From assembly GCA_018823325.1 (NCBI GenBank), contig JAHJIJ010000006.1, forward strand, positions 1 through 64,000: 64,000 nucleotides of DNA. The letters run 5' to 3'. Both the position numbers and the translations under genes were made by a program. The notes under the pieces were generated by a model, which was not told the origin of the DNA, did not search any database, and was given only the letters and a program-made list of their open reading frames with translations. Position 1 is the stretch's first letter. The number at the start of each line of letters is the position of its first letter. Positions 44,087-55,495 of this stretch are shown here, one piece after another. The stretch comes from Alphaproteobacteria bacterium. Lineage in GTDB: Bacteria; Pseudomonadota; Alphaproteobacteria; Sphingomonadales; Sphingomonadaceae.

Positions 44087-47000
44087 TGGCGCAGGACGAC
44101 GTGACGCAGCCCGGCGAGGCAGAGGGGCAGGCCGGTCCACCGAGGCGCAGGCGTTCGCGGCTGCGCTCGGGGATCAGCCTCACCGTCATACTGCTCGTGG
44201 TTGCGCTCCTGGCAGCATTATGGGGCGGTATCCGCTGGCTCGATAGCGAAGGCGGGCACCGCTTCATCCTGCAGAAGATCGCGCAGTGGCAGCCCGACTC
44301 TGGCCTGCGCATCACCGTCGGCTCAATCGAGGGGCGGATCTTCAACGACATGACTCTGCGGGATGTCCGCTTCTTTGATCGGAAGGGGCAGTTCGCGAGC
44401 GTGGATCAGGCCGATGTGAGCTGGTATCCGATGGGCTGGCTCTCCAATCGGCTCGATCTGGACCGGCTGCGGATCCATTCCGCAGACCTCACGCGCATAC
44501 CTGAGTTGCGCCCCTCCACATCGCCTGATCGCGCGATGCTGCCGAATTTTGATATCCGCCTTGCCGACCTGCGGATTGACCGCTTCGCCCTGGGGCCAGC
44601 GGTGCTGGGCGAAGCACATGTCATCCGCGCGATTGGCGATGCCGATATCCGCTCGGGACGCGCCGTCGTGTCCCTGCTCGCCACTGCACCGCGCACCGGG
44701 GATGTGGTGCGGCTTGAACTCGACAGCCGGCCCGACGATCGCCGCTTCGACATCGACGCCGTCGTGGTCGGTCCGCAGGGTGGTGTCATCGCGAGTGCCC
44801 TGGATGCCGATCAGCCCGTGGCCCTTCGCGTTCGGGGCGATGGCGACTGGCGTCGCTGGCAGGGCCGCCTTACCGCGCTGACTGCAGGTCGACTGACCGC
44901 CAATGTCGCATTGATGGCGCAGGAAGGTCGCTATCGTGCTCAGGGCCCGCTGGCTTTGCTTGGCCCTCTGGAGCCGTTGACTGCTTTGGGGAGCAGTCAG
45001 GCGCAGCTCGAAGCGGACGTCCGTTTCGAAAATCGTCTGCTGTCCGGCACGACTTCGCTCAGCGTGCCCTCCGCGCGCTTGTCTGCAACCGGCGGTGTGG
45101 ATTTCGCGCGCAACCGGTTCGATGAGCTGCGACTGTCAGCGGTGATCGATCGGCCGGGGCAAGTCGCTGCCGGCCTCACCGGGCAATCGGTTCAGCTCCG
45201 TGCCCGGCTTGCCGGCCCGTTCGATGCCATGGAACTGGGTTATCTGATCACCTCCGCCGAGCTGCGGCAGGGCGGCATTGCCCTGCGCAACTTGCGGCTG
45301 GAGGGCGAGGGTCGGCTGAACGGCCCGCGTGGGCGCTTGCCCATCCGACTGACGGCGCAGGCCCTCAGTATCGGCCAGCGCGCGGTGGATGAGCGTCTGC
45401 GCAATCTGGTGGTGGATAGCGTCATCCTGCGTAACGGGAATAATGTGAGGCTTGAGCCTTCTGCGGTGCGAGCCAGTGGATCCCGTGGCCAGATCGAAGG
45501 GCAGGGCGATCTCGCAGCCGGCAGCTATCTGGCGAACTTCCGCGGCGGTCTGGATGGACTGGAGATCTCGGGCCTGGGGCGGCTCGATCTTGATGCTGTG
45601 CTGCGCCTGGCGCGTCCGGCGAATGGGCAGAGCAGCTTTGCCGGGACGGCCCGGGCCGTGATGCGGCGCCTCGACAATGGGTTTCTGCTTGGGCTGGGCG
45701 AAGGGCTGCCGGTCGTGACCAGCCAGATCGGGCTCGCACCCGGCGGTGGCATTGCGCTCCGCGACCTGCGCCTTGTTGCCCCCGCGTTGACGCTTGAGGG
45801 CAACGGGCGGATCGACAATGCCGGGCAGCTCGATCTTCAGGGCGAGGGCGAGCATCGCGCTTATGGTCCGCTTGAGCTTGCGCTTTCCGGGCAACCGGGT
45901 CGGCCCCGTGTGGACGTGACGCTCGCTCGTCCACTTCCCGCCGTGGGCCTCGCCAATGTGCGCGCCCTGCTGGAGCCGGATGAACGGGGTTATGCGGTCA
46001 CGGTCGAGGGCGGGTCGATGTTCGGCGCGTTCAAGGGGAGTGGTTCGATCCTGCTGCCTTCCGGAGGGACCGCAACGATTTCCGTCGCTGATCTTGGTGT
46101 CAGCGGTGTTACGGTGACCGGCGATCTCGTGCCGGTCTCAGGTGGCCTGCAGGGGGCGCTGTCGCTGACAGGCCCTGCTGAAGGTCAGGTCATGCTGGGG
46201 ATGGTGGACGGGGTCCAGCGTATCGGCTTCGATGTCGATCTGAGCGGTGCCAATTTCACGGGCTCGCCCAACATCACCGTCAACCGTGGCGCGATTGAAG
46301 GGGAAGCGCTGCTCCGCTCGGGGGCCGTGACGATCGATGCCAATGCGCAGGGTCGCGGCGTTCGTGTCGGCGGTGTCCGCATCGGCCGCTTTGCAGGGGC
46401 GCTTAAACTCGTCAACGGCGCGGGCTCGGCGACACTCTCGATGAATGCCCGCACAGGGCGCAGCTTCGATCTTCAGGCGCGGGCGGCCATCGCGCCGGGG
46501 AGGATCGGTGTCGATCTGGAAGGTGCGCTGGATCAGTCGCCCGTCCGGCTCGACAGGACGGCGGTGTTGAACAAGGTCGCAGATGGCTGGCGCCTTGAAC
46601 CTGCGACGCTCCGGATACAAGGCGGTGCGCTGCGCCTCGCGGGCTTTGTCGGCGAGAGCGGTACGGAAGTCGAAGCGCGCATGCAGGCCCTCCCGCTTCT
46701 TCTTCTCGATCTGGCGAACAGTGAACTGGGGCTGGGTGGCACGGCGGATGGAACGGTGCAATTTGCGGCGCCCGCCGACGGTGCGCCCACCGGCCGGCTC
46801 AATCTCCGGGTCAAAGGCCTCACGCGCTCGGGACTCGCGCTCAGCTCCGCTCCAATCGACATCGGCGTCAATGCCGAGCTCGACAGTCGCAGACTGGCGG
46901 CGCGCGCTGTGGTCGCTCGCGGCAGCACGACCGTTGGGCGCGCGCAGGCGCTCGTCACGCCGCTCGGCAGTGGATCGCTGAGTGAGCGGCTGCTGCGGTC

Positions 47001-48282
47001 GCCTTTGCAGGCACAGTTCCGTTACGCCGGGGATGCCGATACGCTCTGGCGGCTGACGAATGTCGAGATCGTATCGCTGGGCGGCGATCTGCGTCTCTCC
47101 GCCAATGCGGGTGGAACATTGTCCAATCCGCGGATCGAGGGAACGCTGTCCACCCGCAACGGTCGCGTCACCAGCCCCGTCACCGGCATGGCGCTGCGCG
47201 ACGTGCGAGCGAGCGGGCGATTCAGTGGCTCGCAACTCACCATCCCCGATCTGCAAGGGCGAGCCGGGAGCGGGGAGGTCTCCGGCACCGCTGTCTTCGA
47301 TCTCTCGGCGGAGCGCGGCATCGGCATGGATATCGATTTGCAGGCCGATCGGGCGGTGCTGATGGACCGCGATGATGTCGGCGCGACCGTGACGGGACCG
47401 TTGCGCATCCGCTCATCAGGGAATGGCGGCACAATTTCGGGAGATTTGCAGGTCGTTGCCAGCCGTTTCACGCTCGGGCGTGCGAGCGCATCGGCCGAGA
47501 TTCCTCACCTGCGGCTGGTCGAGATCAATCGGTCCGGCGATCAGGTCGAGAGAACGCGTGCCGCTGCCCCATGGCGGCTCGACATTGCAGCGCGCGTGCC
47601 GCGTGGGCTGACGGTCGAGGGCCTCGGCATGCAGAGCGAATGGTCAGCGGACCTCACGATCGGCGGGCTTGCGACTGCTCCCGCTTTCTCGGGAACGGCC
47701 ACGCTCGTTCGCGGCAGCTATGATTTTGCTGGGCGCCGTTTCGATCTGCAGGAAGGGCGCCTGACGTTCACCGGGACGAGCCCGGTCAACCCGCGCCTCG
47801 ACATTCGCGCCGTGGCGGACGTGCAGGACCTCAGCGCCACCATCACGGTCACCGGCACCAGCCTGCGGCCAATCATTGCTTTCTCCAGCATTCCGGCGAT
47901 GGCGCAGGACGAGCTGCTCTCGCGCCTGCTGTTCGGCACATCGATCGCCAATCTCTCGGCGCCCGAGGCTCTGCAGCTCGCTTCGGCGGTCGCAGCGTTT
48001 CAGGGCGGGGGCGGCGGTCTTGATCCGATCAACGCCGTCCGCAGGGCCACGGGTCTTTCCCGTCTGCGGGTCCTGGGTGCCGACACCACGACGGGGCGGC
48101 AGACGTCGATTGCGGCCGGCAAGAACATCGGTGACAACCTCTATGTCGAGTTGATCACGGACGGGCAGGGCTACAGCGCCACCAGCATCGAGTATCAGAT
48201 CACGCGCTGGCTGGCGCTGATCTCGACCGTCTCCACAATTGGGCGGCAAAGCGCAGCGGCACGGATTTCCAAGGATTATTGA
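44086..48282 (+). CDS. tamB: Translocation and assembly module protein TamB
   Basis: 1398 residues. One inner-membrane anchor (GISLTVILLVVALLAALWGGI, about residues 29-49) followed by a very long periplasmic beta-helix of AsmA-like repeats (VTVGSIEGRIFNDMTLRDVRF, AEASVTGDLVPVSGGLQG and so on). The C-terminal DUF490 domain is clear: FAGRRFDLQEGRLTFTGTSP, LDIRAVADVQDLSATITVTGT, MAQDELLSRLLFGTSIANLS and LGADTTTGRQTSIAAGKNIG. The family bridges the two membranes and is linked to TamA and to glycerophospholipid transport. The start codon overlaps the tamA stop. Confidence 0.95.
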   Translation: MAQDDVTQPGEAEGQAGPPRRRRSRLRSGISLTVILLVVALLAALWGGIRWLDSEGGHRFILQKIAQWQPDSGLRITVGSIEGRIFNDMTLRDVRFFDRKGQFASVDQADVSWYPMGWLSNRLDLDRLRIHSADLTRIPELRPSTSPDRAMLPNFDIRLADLRIDRFALGPAVLGEAHVIRAIGDADIRSGRAVVSLLATAPRTGDVVRLELDSRPDDRRFDIDAVVVGPQGGVIASALDADQPVALRVRGDGDWRRWQGRLTALTAGRLTANVALMAQEGRYRAQGPLALLGPLEPLTALGSSQAQLEADVRFENRLLSGTTSLSVPSARLSATGGVDFARNRFDELRLSAVIDRPGQVAAGLTGQSVQLRARLAGPFDAMELGYLITSAELRQGGIALRNLRLEGEGRLNGPRGRLPIRLTAQALSIGQRAVDERLRNLVVDSVILRNGNNVRLEPSAVRASGSRGQIEGQGDLAAGSYLANFRGGLDGLEISGLGRLDLDAVLRLARPANGQSSFAGTARAVMRRLDNGFLLGLGEGLPVVTSQIGLAPGGGIALRDLRLVAPALTLEGNGRIDNAGQLDLQGEGEHRAYGPLELALSGQPGRPRVDVTLARPLPAVGLANVRALLEPDERGYAVTVEGGSMFGAFKGSGSILLPSGGTATISVADLGVSGVTVTGDLVPVSGGLQGALSLTGPAEGQVMLGMVDGVQRIGFDVDLSGANFTGSPNITVNRGAIEGEALLRSGAVTIDANAQGRGVRVGGVRIGRFAGALKLVNGAGSATLSMNARTGRSFDLQARAAIAPGRIGVDLEGALDQSPVRLDRTAVLNKVADGWRLEPATLRIQGGALRLAGFVGESGTEVEARMQALPLLLLDLANSELGLGGTADGTVQFAAPADGAPTGRLNLRVKGLTRSGLALSSAPIDIGVNAELDSRRLAARAVVARGSTTVGRAQALVTPLGSGSLSERLLRSPLQAQFRYAGDADTLWRLTNVEIVSLGGDLRLSANAGGTLSNPRIEGTLSTRNGRVTSPVTGMALRDVRASGRFSGSQLTIPDLQGRAGSGEVSGTAVFDLSAERGIGMDIDLQADRAVLMDRDDVGATVTGPLRIRSSGNGGTISGDLQVVASRFTLGRASASAEIPHLRLVEINRSGDQVERTRAAAPWRLDIAARVPRGLTVEGLGMQSEWSADLTIGGLATAPAFSGTATLVRGSYDFAGRRFDLQEGRLTFTGTSPVNPRLDIRAVADVQDLSATITVTGTSLRPIIAFSSIPAMAQDELLSRLLFGTSIANLSAPEALQLASAVAAFQGGGGGLDPINAVRRATGLSRLRVLGADTTTGRQTSIAAGKNIGDNLYVELITDGQGYSATSIEYQITRWLALISTVSTIGRQSAAARISKDY

Positions 48283-49655
48283 GCCGGGACGGGTTTTGTA
48301 AGCCGCCGCCGCCAGCTCCCGTAGCGAAACCAGTAGAGGCAAAGTGCCGTCGCCGCGAGATTGGCGATCGGGTAGCTCCACCAGATGCCGACGATGCCCC
48401 AGGGACTTGCAAAGGCAATGAGATAGGCAACCGGCATCTGGAAGAGCCACTGCATGATGATCGAAATGGTCATCGAGTGGCTTGGGCTGCCCGCACCCCG
48501 GAAGGCGCCGAGCATCGCCTGCGGAACCGTGAGCACGCCCAGGAAAGGAAAGTAAATGTAAGCGAAGGTCGAAGCGCTGGCGATGACATCGGCTTCGCCC
48601 GGGGCCAGCGCGGTCATGATTGCCGGTACGAACGGCAGATGGGCGAGGCCAATGACTGTCATGCCGGCAAAGCCGAGCCAGGCCGCGATGCGTGCAGCCT
48701 GCTCAGCCCGGTCGATAAGACCCGCGCCGATGTTCTGGCCGACCACGACCGCTGTCGCGATGGAGAGCCCCAGCATGGGCGTGAACCAGAAGAACAGCGG
48801 CCGCGTTCCCACGCCATAGGCGGCCAGCCCGAGCGTGCCGAAACTGGCGGCGAGCGCCATGAGCAACACCGAGCTGAAGGTTCGGATCGCCTGCTCGATG
48901 GAGGCGGGCAGGCCTAGGCCGGTCGCCAGCCGGATGTGGGACCAGTCAGGTCGAAAATGCGCACGGCGCAAGTGAAGCGCCGAGCGGCCCGAGAGGAGGT
49001 GATGGAGCAGCACCAACAGCGCGCCAATCTGCACGAGCACCGTTGCAAGCGCGGCGCCGGTCACGCCCAGGGCCGGGAAGGGCCCGACGCCGAAAATCAG
49101 CAGCGGGTCGAGCAGCGCGTTTGCAGCGACACTGCCGATCTGGACTTTCATCGCAAAGCGCACTTCACCGGCGGCTTGCAACATCGCCTGCATCGCCATG
49201 AAACCGAACATCGGGATCATGCCGATGAAGCGGATATGCAGATAATCCACGGCTCGTGCATGGATGCTCGGCTCGACCCCGATCAAGGTGAGTACGGCGG
49301 AGGTGGAGAATGCGCCAGCCAGCGTGAAGCCGAGCGCGACCATGCCGACCATCAACAGCGTCTGGGCCGCGACATGATCGATCTGGTCAAGGCGTTTTGC
49401 GCCCATATTCTGCGCGATGAGGACCGCGCCTGCCGTGGCAAGTCCCGAGCCGAGCCCGATCAGAACGAAGAACAGCGGGCCACTGGCGGTGACGGCGGCA
49501 ATGGCGGCCTCGCCAAGTCGTCCCACCCAAAAGGCGTTGACGATGTCGAAGCTCGCTTGCGCAAGATTGGTGATGGTGATGGGCCAGGCGACGCGCAGCA
49601 GCACGGACAGCAGCGGCCCCTGGGTCATCGAGACGCTTTTGCTGCTTGTCGCCAC
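48276..49655 (-). CDS. MATE family efflux transporter
   Basis: About 459 residues with 12 predicted helices. GTG 49655 has a good Shine-Dalgarno (GGGGAG); the ATG at 49694 is the alternative. Motifs: LLRVAWPITITNLAQASFDIVNAFWVGRLGE, AIAAVTASGPLFFVLIGLGSGLATAG in the first half and AMLGAFRGAGSPSHSMTISI in the second, both typical of the NorM/MATE fold. Exports drugs or metabolites by Na+ or H+ antiport. Its 3' end overlaps the convergent tamB end by 7 bp. Confidence 0.92.
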   Translation of the reverse strand: MATSSKSVSMTQGPLLSVLLRVAWPITITNLAQASFDIVNAFWVGRLGEAAIAAVTASGPLFFVLIGLGSGLATAGAVLIAQNMGAKRLDQIDHVAAQTLLMVGMVALGFTLAGAFSTSAVLTLIGVEPSIHARAVDYLHIRFIGMIPMFGFMAMQAMLQAAGEVRFAMKVQIGSVAANALLDPLLIFGVGPFPALGVTGAALATVLVQIGALLVLLHHLLSGRSALHLRRAHFRPDWSHIRLATGLGLPASIEQAIRTFSSVLLMALAASFGTLGLAAYGVGTRPLFFWFTPMLGLSIATAVVVGQNIGAGLIDRAEQAARIAAWLGFAGMTVIGLAHLPFVPAIMTALAPGEADVIASASTFAYIYFPFLGVLTVPQAMLGAFRGAGSPSHSMTISIIMQWLFQMPVAYLIAFASPWGIVGIWWSYPIANLAATALCLYWFRYGSWRRRLTKPVPAQ

Positions 49656-49816
49656 CGAATACTCCCCTGTGATCGGGCGTAGAGCGCCGATCACCGAGTG
49701 ACAAGCGGATCAGCGGCGTCATGCCGGTGTCGGCAGCGCTTCGGCGAGGCATGGCGTTGGAAGGCGAACTGCCGATCAGTCCCCCTGCAAGCCCGCCCGA
49801 TCAGGCGCGCCCGACG

Positions 49817-49848
49817 GAAAAGGCCCGGGATCTTGCGATCCCGGGCCT
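49817..49848 (-). terminator. glnA terminator
   Basis: Perfect 12-bp stem AGGCCCGGGATC/GATCCCGGGCCT (49821-49832/49837-49848) with a 4-nt loop and, on the minus strand, a TTTTCC tail. It lies 29 bp past the glnA stop codon. Confidence 0.88.
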
Positions 49849-49876
49849 CCGGTGCAGCAAATAGCTCGCGCGCTGA

Positions 49877-51289
<1,413 letters not shown>

Positions 51290-51352
51290 GAGGATGTTAC
51301 CTTCTCTTTGGTCTTGAGTGTTGCGGATTTCAGTCCGGGGACGGAAAATGGA

Positions 51353-51718
<366 letters not shown>

Positions 51719-51939
51719 TTACACGCGGGACGCTGCCATCGGCCTGGACCATAATGAACAGGACGACGCGCGCGACCGCGCAAGAAAATGCGACGCTACA
51801 GCGCCCACTCGCGAATCACCAGAGGAGCATTGGACACTTTGCGCGCGCTTGTCGATATTGCCCGGATTTCGGGCATTTTTTGATAGGGTTGCCCAAAAAT
51901 TAGGCAGAGCAATTCGTTGCGACCGCGTCCGATTCTCGC

Positions 51940-52764
51940 TCAGTAAGGCGGGCGGTGGAGTCCCTTTGGACTCAGCGTGAAAATCTCGCAGCCATCCTCG
52001 GTGATGCCGATCGAGTGCTCGAACTGGGCCGAGAGCGAACGGTCACGCGTGACGGCCGTCCAGCCATCCTCCAGCATCTTCACGGTCGGCTTGCCGCCAT
52101 TGATCATCGGTTCGATGGTGAAGATCATGCCCGGGCGCAGTTCGGGGCCGGTTCCGGGGCGACCGACATGGATCACTTCGGGCGCATCATGGAAGACGCG
52201 CCCCAGCCCATGACCGCAAAAATCGCGGACGACCCCGTAACGGTGACGCTCGGCGTAGGTCTGGATCGCATGGCCGATGTCGCCCAGATGATTGCCCGGC
52301 TTCGCCTGCTCGATACCGAGCATCAGGCATTCATAGGTCACCTCGACCAGTCGCCGCGCCTTCACCGGCACGTCGCCGACCAGATACATGCGGCTGGTAT
52401 CGCCATGCCAGCCATCGACCAGCGGCGTCACGTCGATATTGACGATATCGCCGTCCTTCAGCGGTTTGTCCCCGGGCATGCCATGGCAGATGACATTGTT
52501 GGGGCTGATGCAGCAGCTATAGCCATAGCCATGATAGCCGAGCGTTGCGGGCACAGCGCCGGCGTCCAGCATCATCTGGCGAATGAAATCATCAATCTCG
52601 GACGTCTTTGCGCCCGGCACGACAAGCGGCACGATGGCATCAAGAATCTCGGCAGCCAGGCGCCCCGCCTTGCGCATGCCCGCAAAACCCTCCGGCCCGT
52701 GCAATTTGATTGCGGACGTGCGGATATTCTGGGTTTCTGCGGTCGGTGTGAGATATGTCGTCAT
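51940..52764 (-). CDS. map: Methionine aminopeptidase type I
   Basis: 274 residues from ATG 52764 (MTTYLTPTAETQNIRTS); the longer frame from 52827 would overlap the divergent GFA gene start. Metal-binding residues: Asp in GDIVNIDVTPL and GWHGDTSRMY, His in FCGHGLGRVFHDAPEV, Glu in MIFTIEPMI and QFEHSIGITEDG. GYSCCISPNNVICHGMP is the type I signature. Removes the initiator methionine from nascent proteins. Confidence 0.95.
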   Translation of the reverse strand: MTTYLTPTAETQNIRTSAIKLHGPEGFAGMRKAGRLAAEILDAIVPLVVPGAKTSEIDDFIRQMMLDAGAVPATLGYHGYGYSCCISPNNVICHGMPGDKPLKDGDIVNIDVTPLVDGWHGDTSRMYLVGDVPVKARRLVEVTYECLMLGIEQAKPGNHLGDIGHAIQTYAERHRYGVVRDFCGHGLGRVFHDAPEVIHVGRPGTGPELRPGMIFTIEPMINGGKPTVKMLEDGWTAVTRDRSLSAQFEHSIGITEDGCEIFTLSPKGLHRPPY

Positions 52765-52826
52765 CGAGCTTATATAGGACGGGGCGCGCGGAAAGGCGAT
52801 AGTCTTGCCATCGGGGGAGTCAGACA

Positions 52827-53331
52827 ATGACGTGTGAAAGGACTGATCTGGCGGGCGGGTGTGCTTGCGGCGCTGTGCGATATCGCGTCTCGCGCGCGCC
52901 GATTTTCGTCAATAATTGCCACTGTTCGCTATGCCAGAAGCAGACCGGCTCGACTTCAGTGGTCAACATGTTCGTGGAGTCCGTTGCGGTCCACCTCCTC
53001 GGCGGCACGCTCAGCGAACATGTCGTGAAGGCGGGCAGCGGCGGGGATCACATCATCTGCCGGTGCGCCGCGTGCGGCACGGCGCTGTGGAGCTATTATC
53101 TATCCCCGGCTGGGGCGGCTCGGTGCCGGCGTGCGGGTCGGCACGCTGGATGATCCGGCGGTGGTCAGGCCGGACGCGGTGATCTTTACCGCCAGCAAAA
53201 TGCCCTGGGCTGCATTGCCGGACGACATTCCCCGTTTCGAGGCCACCTACAATCCAGCCGAACTTCTGCCGCCCGAGCGTTTCGCGCGTCTCAAGGCATT
53301 GATCGAGCAGCGGGCCGCCGGCGCGGGTTGA
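52827..53331 (+). pseudogene. GFA (glutathione-dependent formaldehyde-activating-like) family gene, frameshifted
   Basis: The first frame (52827-53153) carries the Zn ligands of the GFA family: GGCACGAVRY, NNCHCSLCQKQTGS and CRCAACGTALWSYY. The rest of the domain continues in the next frame (VGTLDDPAVVRPDAVIFTASKMPW ... LPPERFARLKALIEQR). At the junction TATC stands twice in tandem (53097-53100 and 53101-53104); dropping one copy restores YYPRLGRLGAGVRVGTLDD. So a 4-bp duplication has broken the gene, or it is a sequencing error. Family members are generally thiol or aldehyde-related and of unclear substrate. Confidence 0.88.
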
Positions 53332-53393
53332 GCCCCGACAGAATTTTTCTCGTCCTGCTTGGCGCTTTGGGATGGGGCAGCTAAAGCCCCGGC

Positions 53394-54149
53394 ATGAGCG
53401 AACGCATCTGGACTGCCGCCCTGCTGGTGATCGGCGACGAGATTCTCTCGGGCCGTACGCAGGATCGCAATGTCGCGCAGATCGGCACCTGGCTGAATGT
53501 GCAGGGCATCCGCTTGCGCGAGGTGCGCATCGTGGCGGACGACCAGGATGCGATTGTCGAGGCCGTGAACATCCTGCGCGCCCGCAACGATTATCTGTTC
53601 ACCACCGGCGGCATCGGCCCCACGCACGATGACATCACCGTGGATGCCATCGCGGCGGCGCTTGGCGTGAGCGTGGTCGTCCATCCCGAGGCCCGCGCGA
53701 TCCTGGAAGGCTATTACGCCGCGCGCGGGGGCATCAACGAAGCGCGCCTGCGTATGGCCCGGGTGCCGGAGGGCGCCGAGCTCATTCCCAACCGCTATTC
53801 CGGGGCGCCCGGCATTCGCTTTGGCAATATCTACATCATGGCCGGGGTGCCGCACATCACGGCGGGCATGCTCTCGGAGTTGACCGGCACGCTCGAAGGT
53901 GGCGCGCCACTGCTCTCGCGCACGATCGGCTGCATGGTCGCGGAAAGCGAGATCGCCGATCTGCTGGGGCAGATGGAGCGCACCCATGAGGGGTGTCAGA
54001 TCGGCAGCTATCCCTTCTTCCGGGAAGGCAAGGTGGGCGCCAATTTCGTCGTGCGGGCAACCGACCAGGCGCGGCTCGACGGATGCGTGGATGATCTCCT
54101 CGCGGCCTTGCGCGCGGCGAATTTCGATCCCGTCGAGGGCGGCATCTGA
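53394..54149 (+). CDS. CinA-like molybdopterin-binding domain protein
   Basis: 251 residues, ATG 53394. Competence/damage-inducible protein A N-terminal (MoCF-binding fold) domain: ALLVIGDEILSGRTQDRNVAQIGTWL, YLFTTGGIGPTHDDITVDAIAAALG, FGNIYIMAGVPHITAGML. There is no C-terminal nicotinamide-mononucleotide deamidase domain, so this is the short stand-alone form. Probably cytoplasmic; exact substrate unproven. It ends 4 bp before the tRNA gene's encoded CCA end. Confidence 0.9.
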   Translation: MSERIWTAALLVIGDEILSGRTQDRNVAQIGTWLNVQGIRLREVRIVADDQDAIVEAVNILRARNDYLFTTGGIGPTHDDITVDAIAAALGVSVVVHPEARAILEGYYAARGGINEARLRMARVPEGAELIPNRYSGAPGIRFGNIYIMAGVPHITAGMLSELTGTLEGGAPLLSRTIGCMVAESEIADLLGQMERTHEGCQIGSYPFFREGKVGANFVVRATDQARLDGCVDDLLAALRAANFDPVEGGI

Positions 54150-54152
54150 AGC

Positions 54153-54226
54153 TGGAGCGGGTGAGGGGAATCGAACCCCCGTCGTCAGCTTGGGAAGCTG
54201 CTGCTCTACCATTGAGCTACACCCGC
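54153..54226 (-). tRNA. tRNA-Gly (anticodon CCC)
   Basis: Cloverleaf on the minus strand from 54226 with an encoded CCA ending at 54153. Acceptor GCGGGTG/CACCCGC, D-arm GCTC AATGGTA GAGC, anticodon loop TTCCCAA (anticodon CCC, reading GGG codons), T-arm with TTCGATT. The first anticodon-stem pair is G27-A43, a mismatch; relatives I recall have G-C there. Confidence 0.93.
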
Positions 54227-54457
54227 GAAGAGCGTTGCGGGCGATTGCCACAAGCCGGCGCTGGCGGTCAATCGATTTGCAAAGCTGCCATGCTTGATCG
54301 AGCCGGATATTCGCCGGGCTGAACTGGAAATCCGTGCCTTTTCCAGCCTGTGGCGCGTGACAAGCGCGCGAACCGCACCTTATGGTCCCCCTGATTCCGC
54401 GACAAGCGAGCCGTGCAGAGGGCTTGCGGGGCGGCGTTCTGACAGGAGGGGAGCATC

Positions 54458-55495
54458 GTGCGAAACAAGGTCCACCGTTGGCATGCGAAGCTGATGGCCG
54501 CTGCCGGGGCAGCTTTACTTTCAACGACAGCGACTCCCGCCACCGCGCAGGCATTCGGCGAGCGTAGCGCGGTCAACATTCCCACCTGCGATCGTGATTG
54601 TCTGATCGGCTACGCACGCGATTACATGGCGGCGCTGGCGAAGAAGGACCCATCCGCCCTCAAGCTGGCCGACGACGTACAGTTTACCGAGAACAATGTC
54701 GTTATCCCGGTCGGCAAGGGCCTGTGGAGTTCGATCAGCAAGGTCGCGCCCACGGGTCTGGAAGCGGCCGATCCGCTGACCGGGCAGGTCGCCTGGTTCG
54801 GCGTCGTCTGGGAGCATGGCGAGCCGGCTTATTATGCCATGCGGATGCGCGTGCGCGATGAGAAGATCGACCAGATCGAGACCGTCGTCCATCGCCGCAC
54901 GGGGCTGCCCGCACCGTTCGGCGATCCGGACAAGGTCAAGCATCACCCCGCCTTCAATGAGGTGCTGCCCCCGGAACGCCGCGTGTCCCGCGCGCGCCTG
55001 ATTGCGGTTGCGCAGAGCTATTTCAACACGGTGGAGCGTAATGACGGCACGGTGTTCGCGCCCTTTACCGAGGATTGCGGGCGGCTCGAGAACGGCATCA
55101 GCACGACGGCGCCGGGCAAGGGCGTATCGGCCGAGCCGGGCGGCGGCGGCAATGCCGCCTCGCTGGCCTCAGGCTGTCTCGAACAGTTCAAGCTCGGCAT
55201 CTATTACATCAACAAGCGCATTCGCGAGCGGCGCTTCCCGCTCGTCGACGAGGAGCGGGGCGTTGTCGTCGCCTCGGGCTTCTTCGACCATGACAATGAG
55301 GTCGACACCTACAAGCTGACCGACGGGCGCGACATGAAGACCGCGCTCAAATGGCCGAACTCGATCACGCTGCTGGAAGCGTTCCGCGTGAGAGACGGCG
55401 CGATTCAGGAGATCGAGGCCGTGTTCACTTATGTGCCCTATTTCATGCATAATCCCTGGGCCACGGGCCGCGAGCATGGGGAGCAGGGCGAATGA
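54458..55495 (+). CDS. Exported protein with two NTF2-like domains
   Basis: 345 residues from GTG 54458 (AGGAGGGG seven bases upstream). Signal peptide HAKLMAAAGAALLSTTATPATAQA. Two domains of one kind follow. Domain one: DCLIGYARDYMAALAKKDPSALKLADDVQFTEN ... VAWFGVVWEHGEPAYYAMRMRVRDEKIDQIETVVHRRTG. Domain two: LIAVAQSYFNTVERNDGTVFAPFTEDCGRLENG ... VFTYVPYFMHNPW. The pattern resembles the extracellular DUF8021/NTF2-like group. The same two domains recur in the next gene. Its function is unknown. First gene of the exported enzyme operon; its stop overlaps the next start (ATGA). Confidence 0.75.
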   Translation: MRNKVHRWHAKLMAAAGAALLSTTATPATAQAFGERSAVNIPTCDRDCLIGYARDYMAALAKKDPSALKLADDVQFTENNVVIPVGKGLWSSISKVAPTGLEAADPLTGQVAWFGVVWEHGEPAYYAMRMRVRDEKIDQIETVVHRRTGLPAPFGDPDKVKHHPAFNEVLPPERRVSRARLIAVAQSYFNTVERNDGTVFAPFTEDCGRLENGISTTAPGKGVSAEPGGGGNAASLASGCLEQFKLGIYYINKRIRERRFPLVDEERGVVVASGFFDHDNEVDTYKLTDGRDMKTALKWPNSITLLEAFRVRDGAIQEIEAVFTYVPYFMHNPWATGREHGEQGE

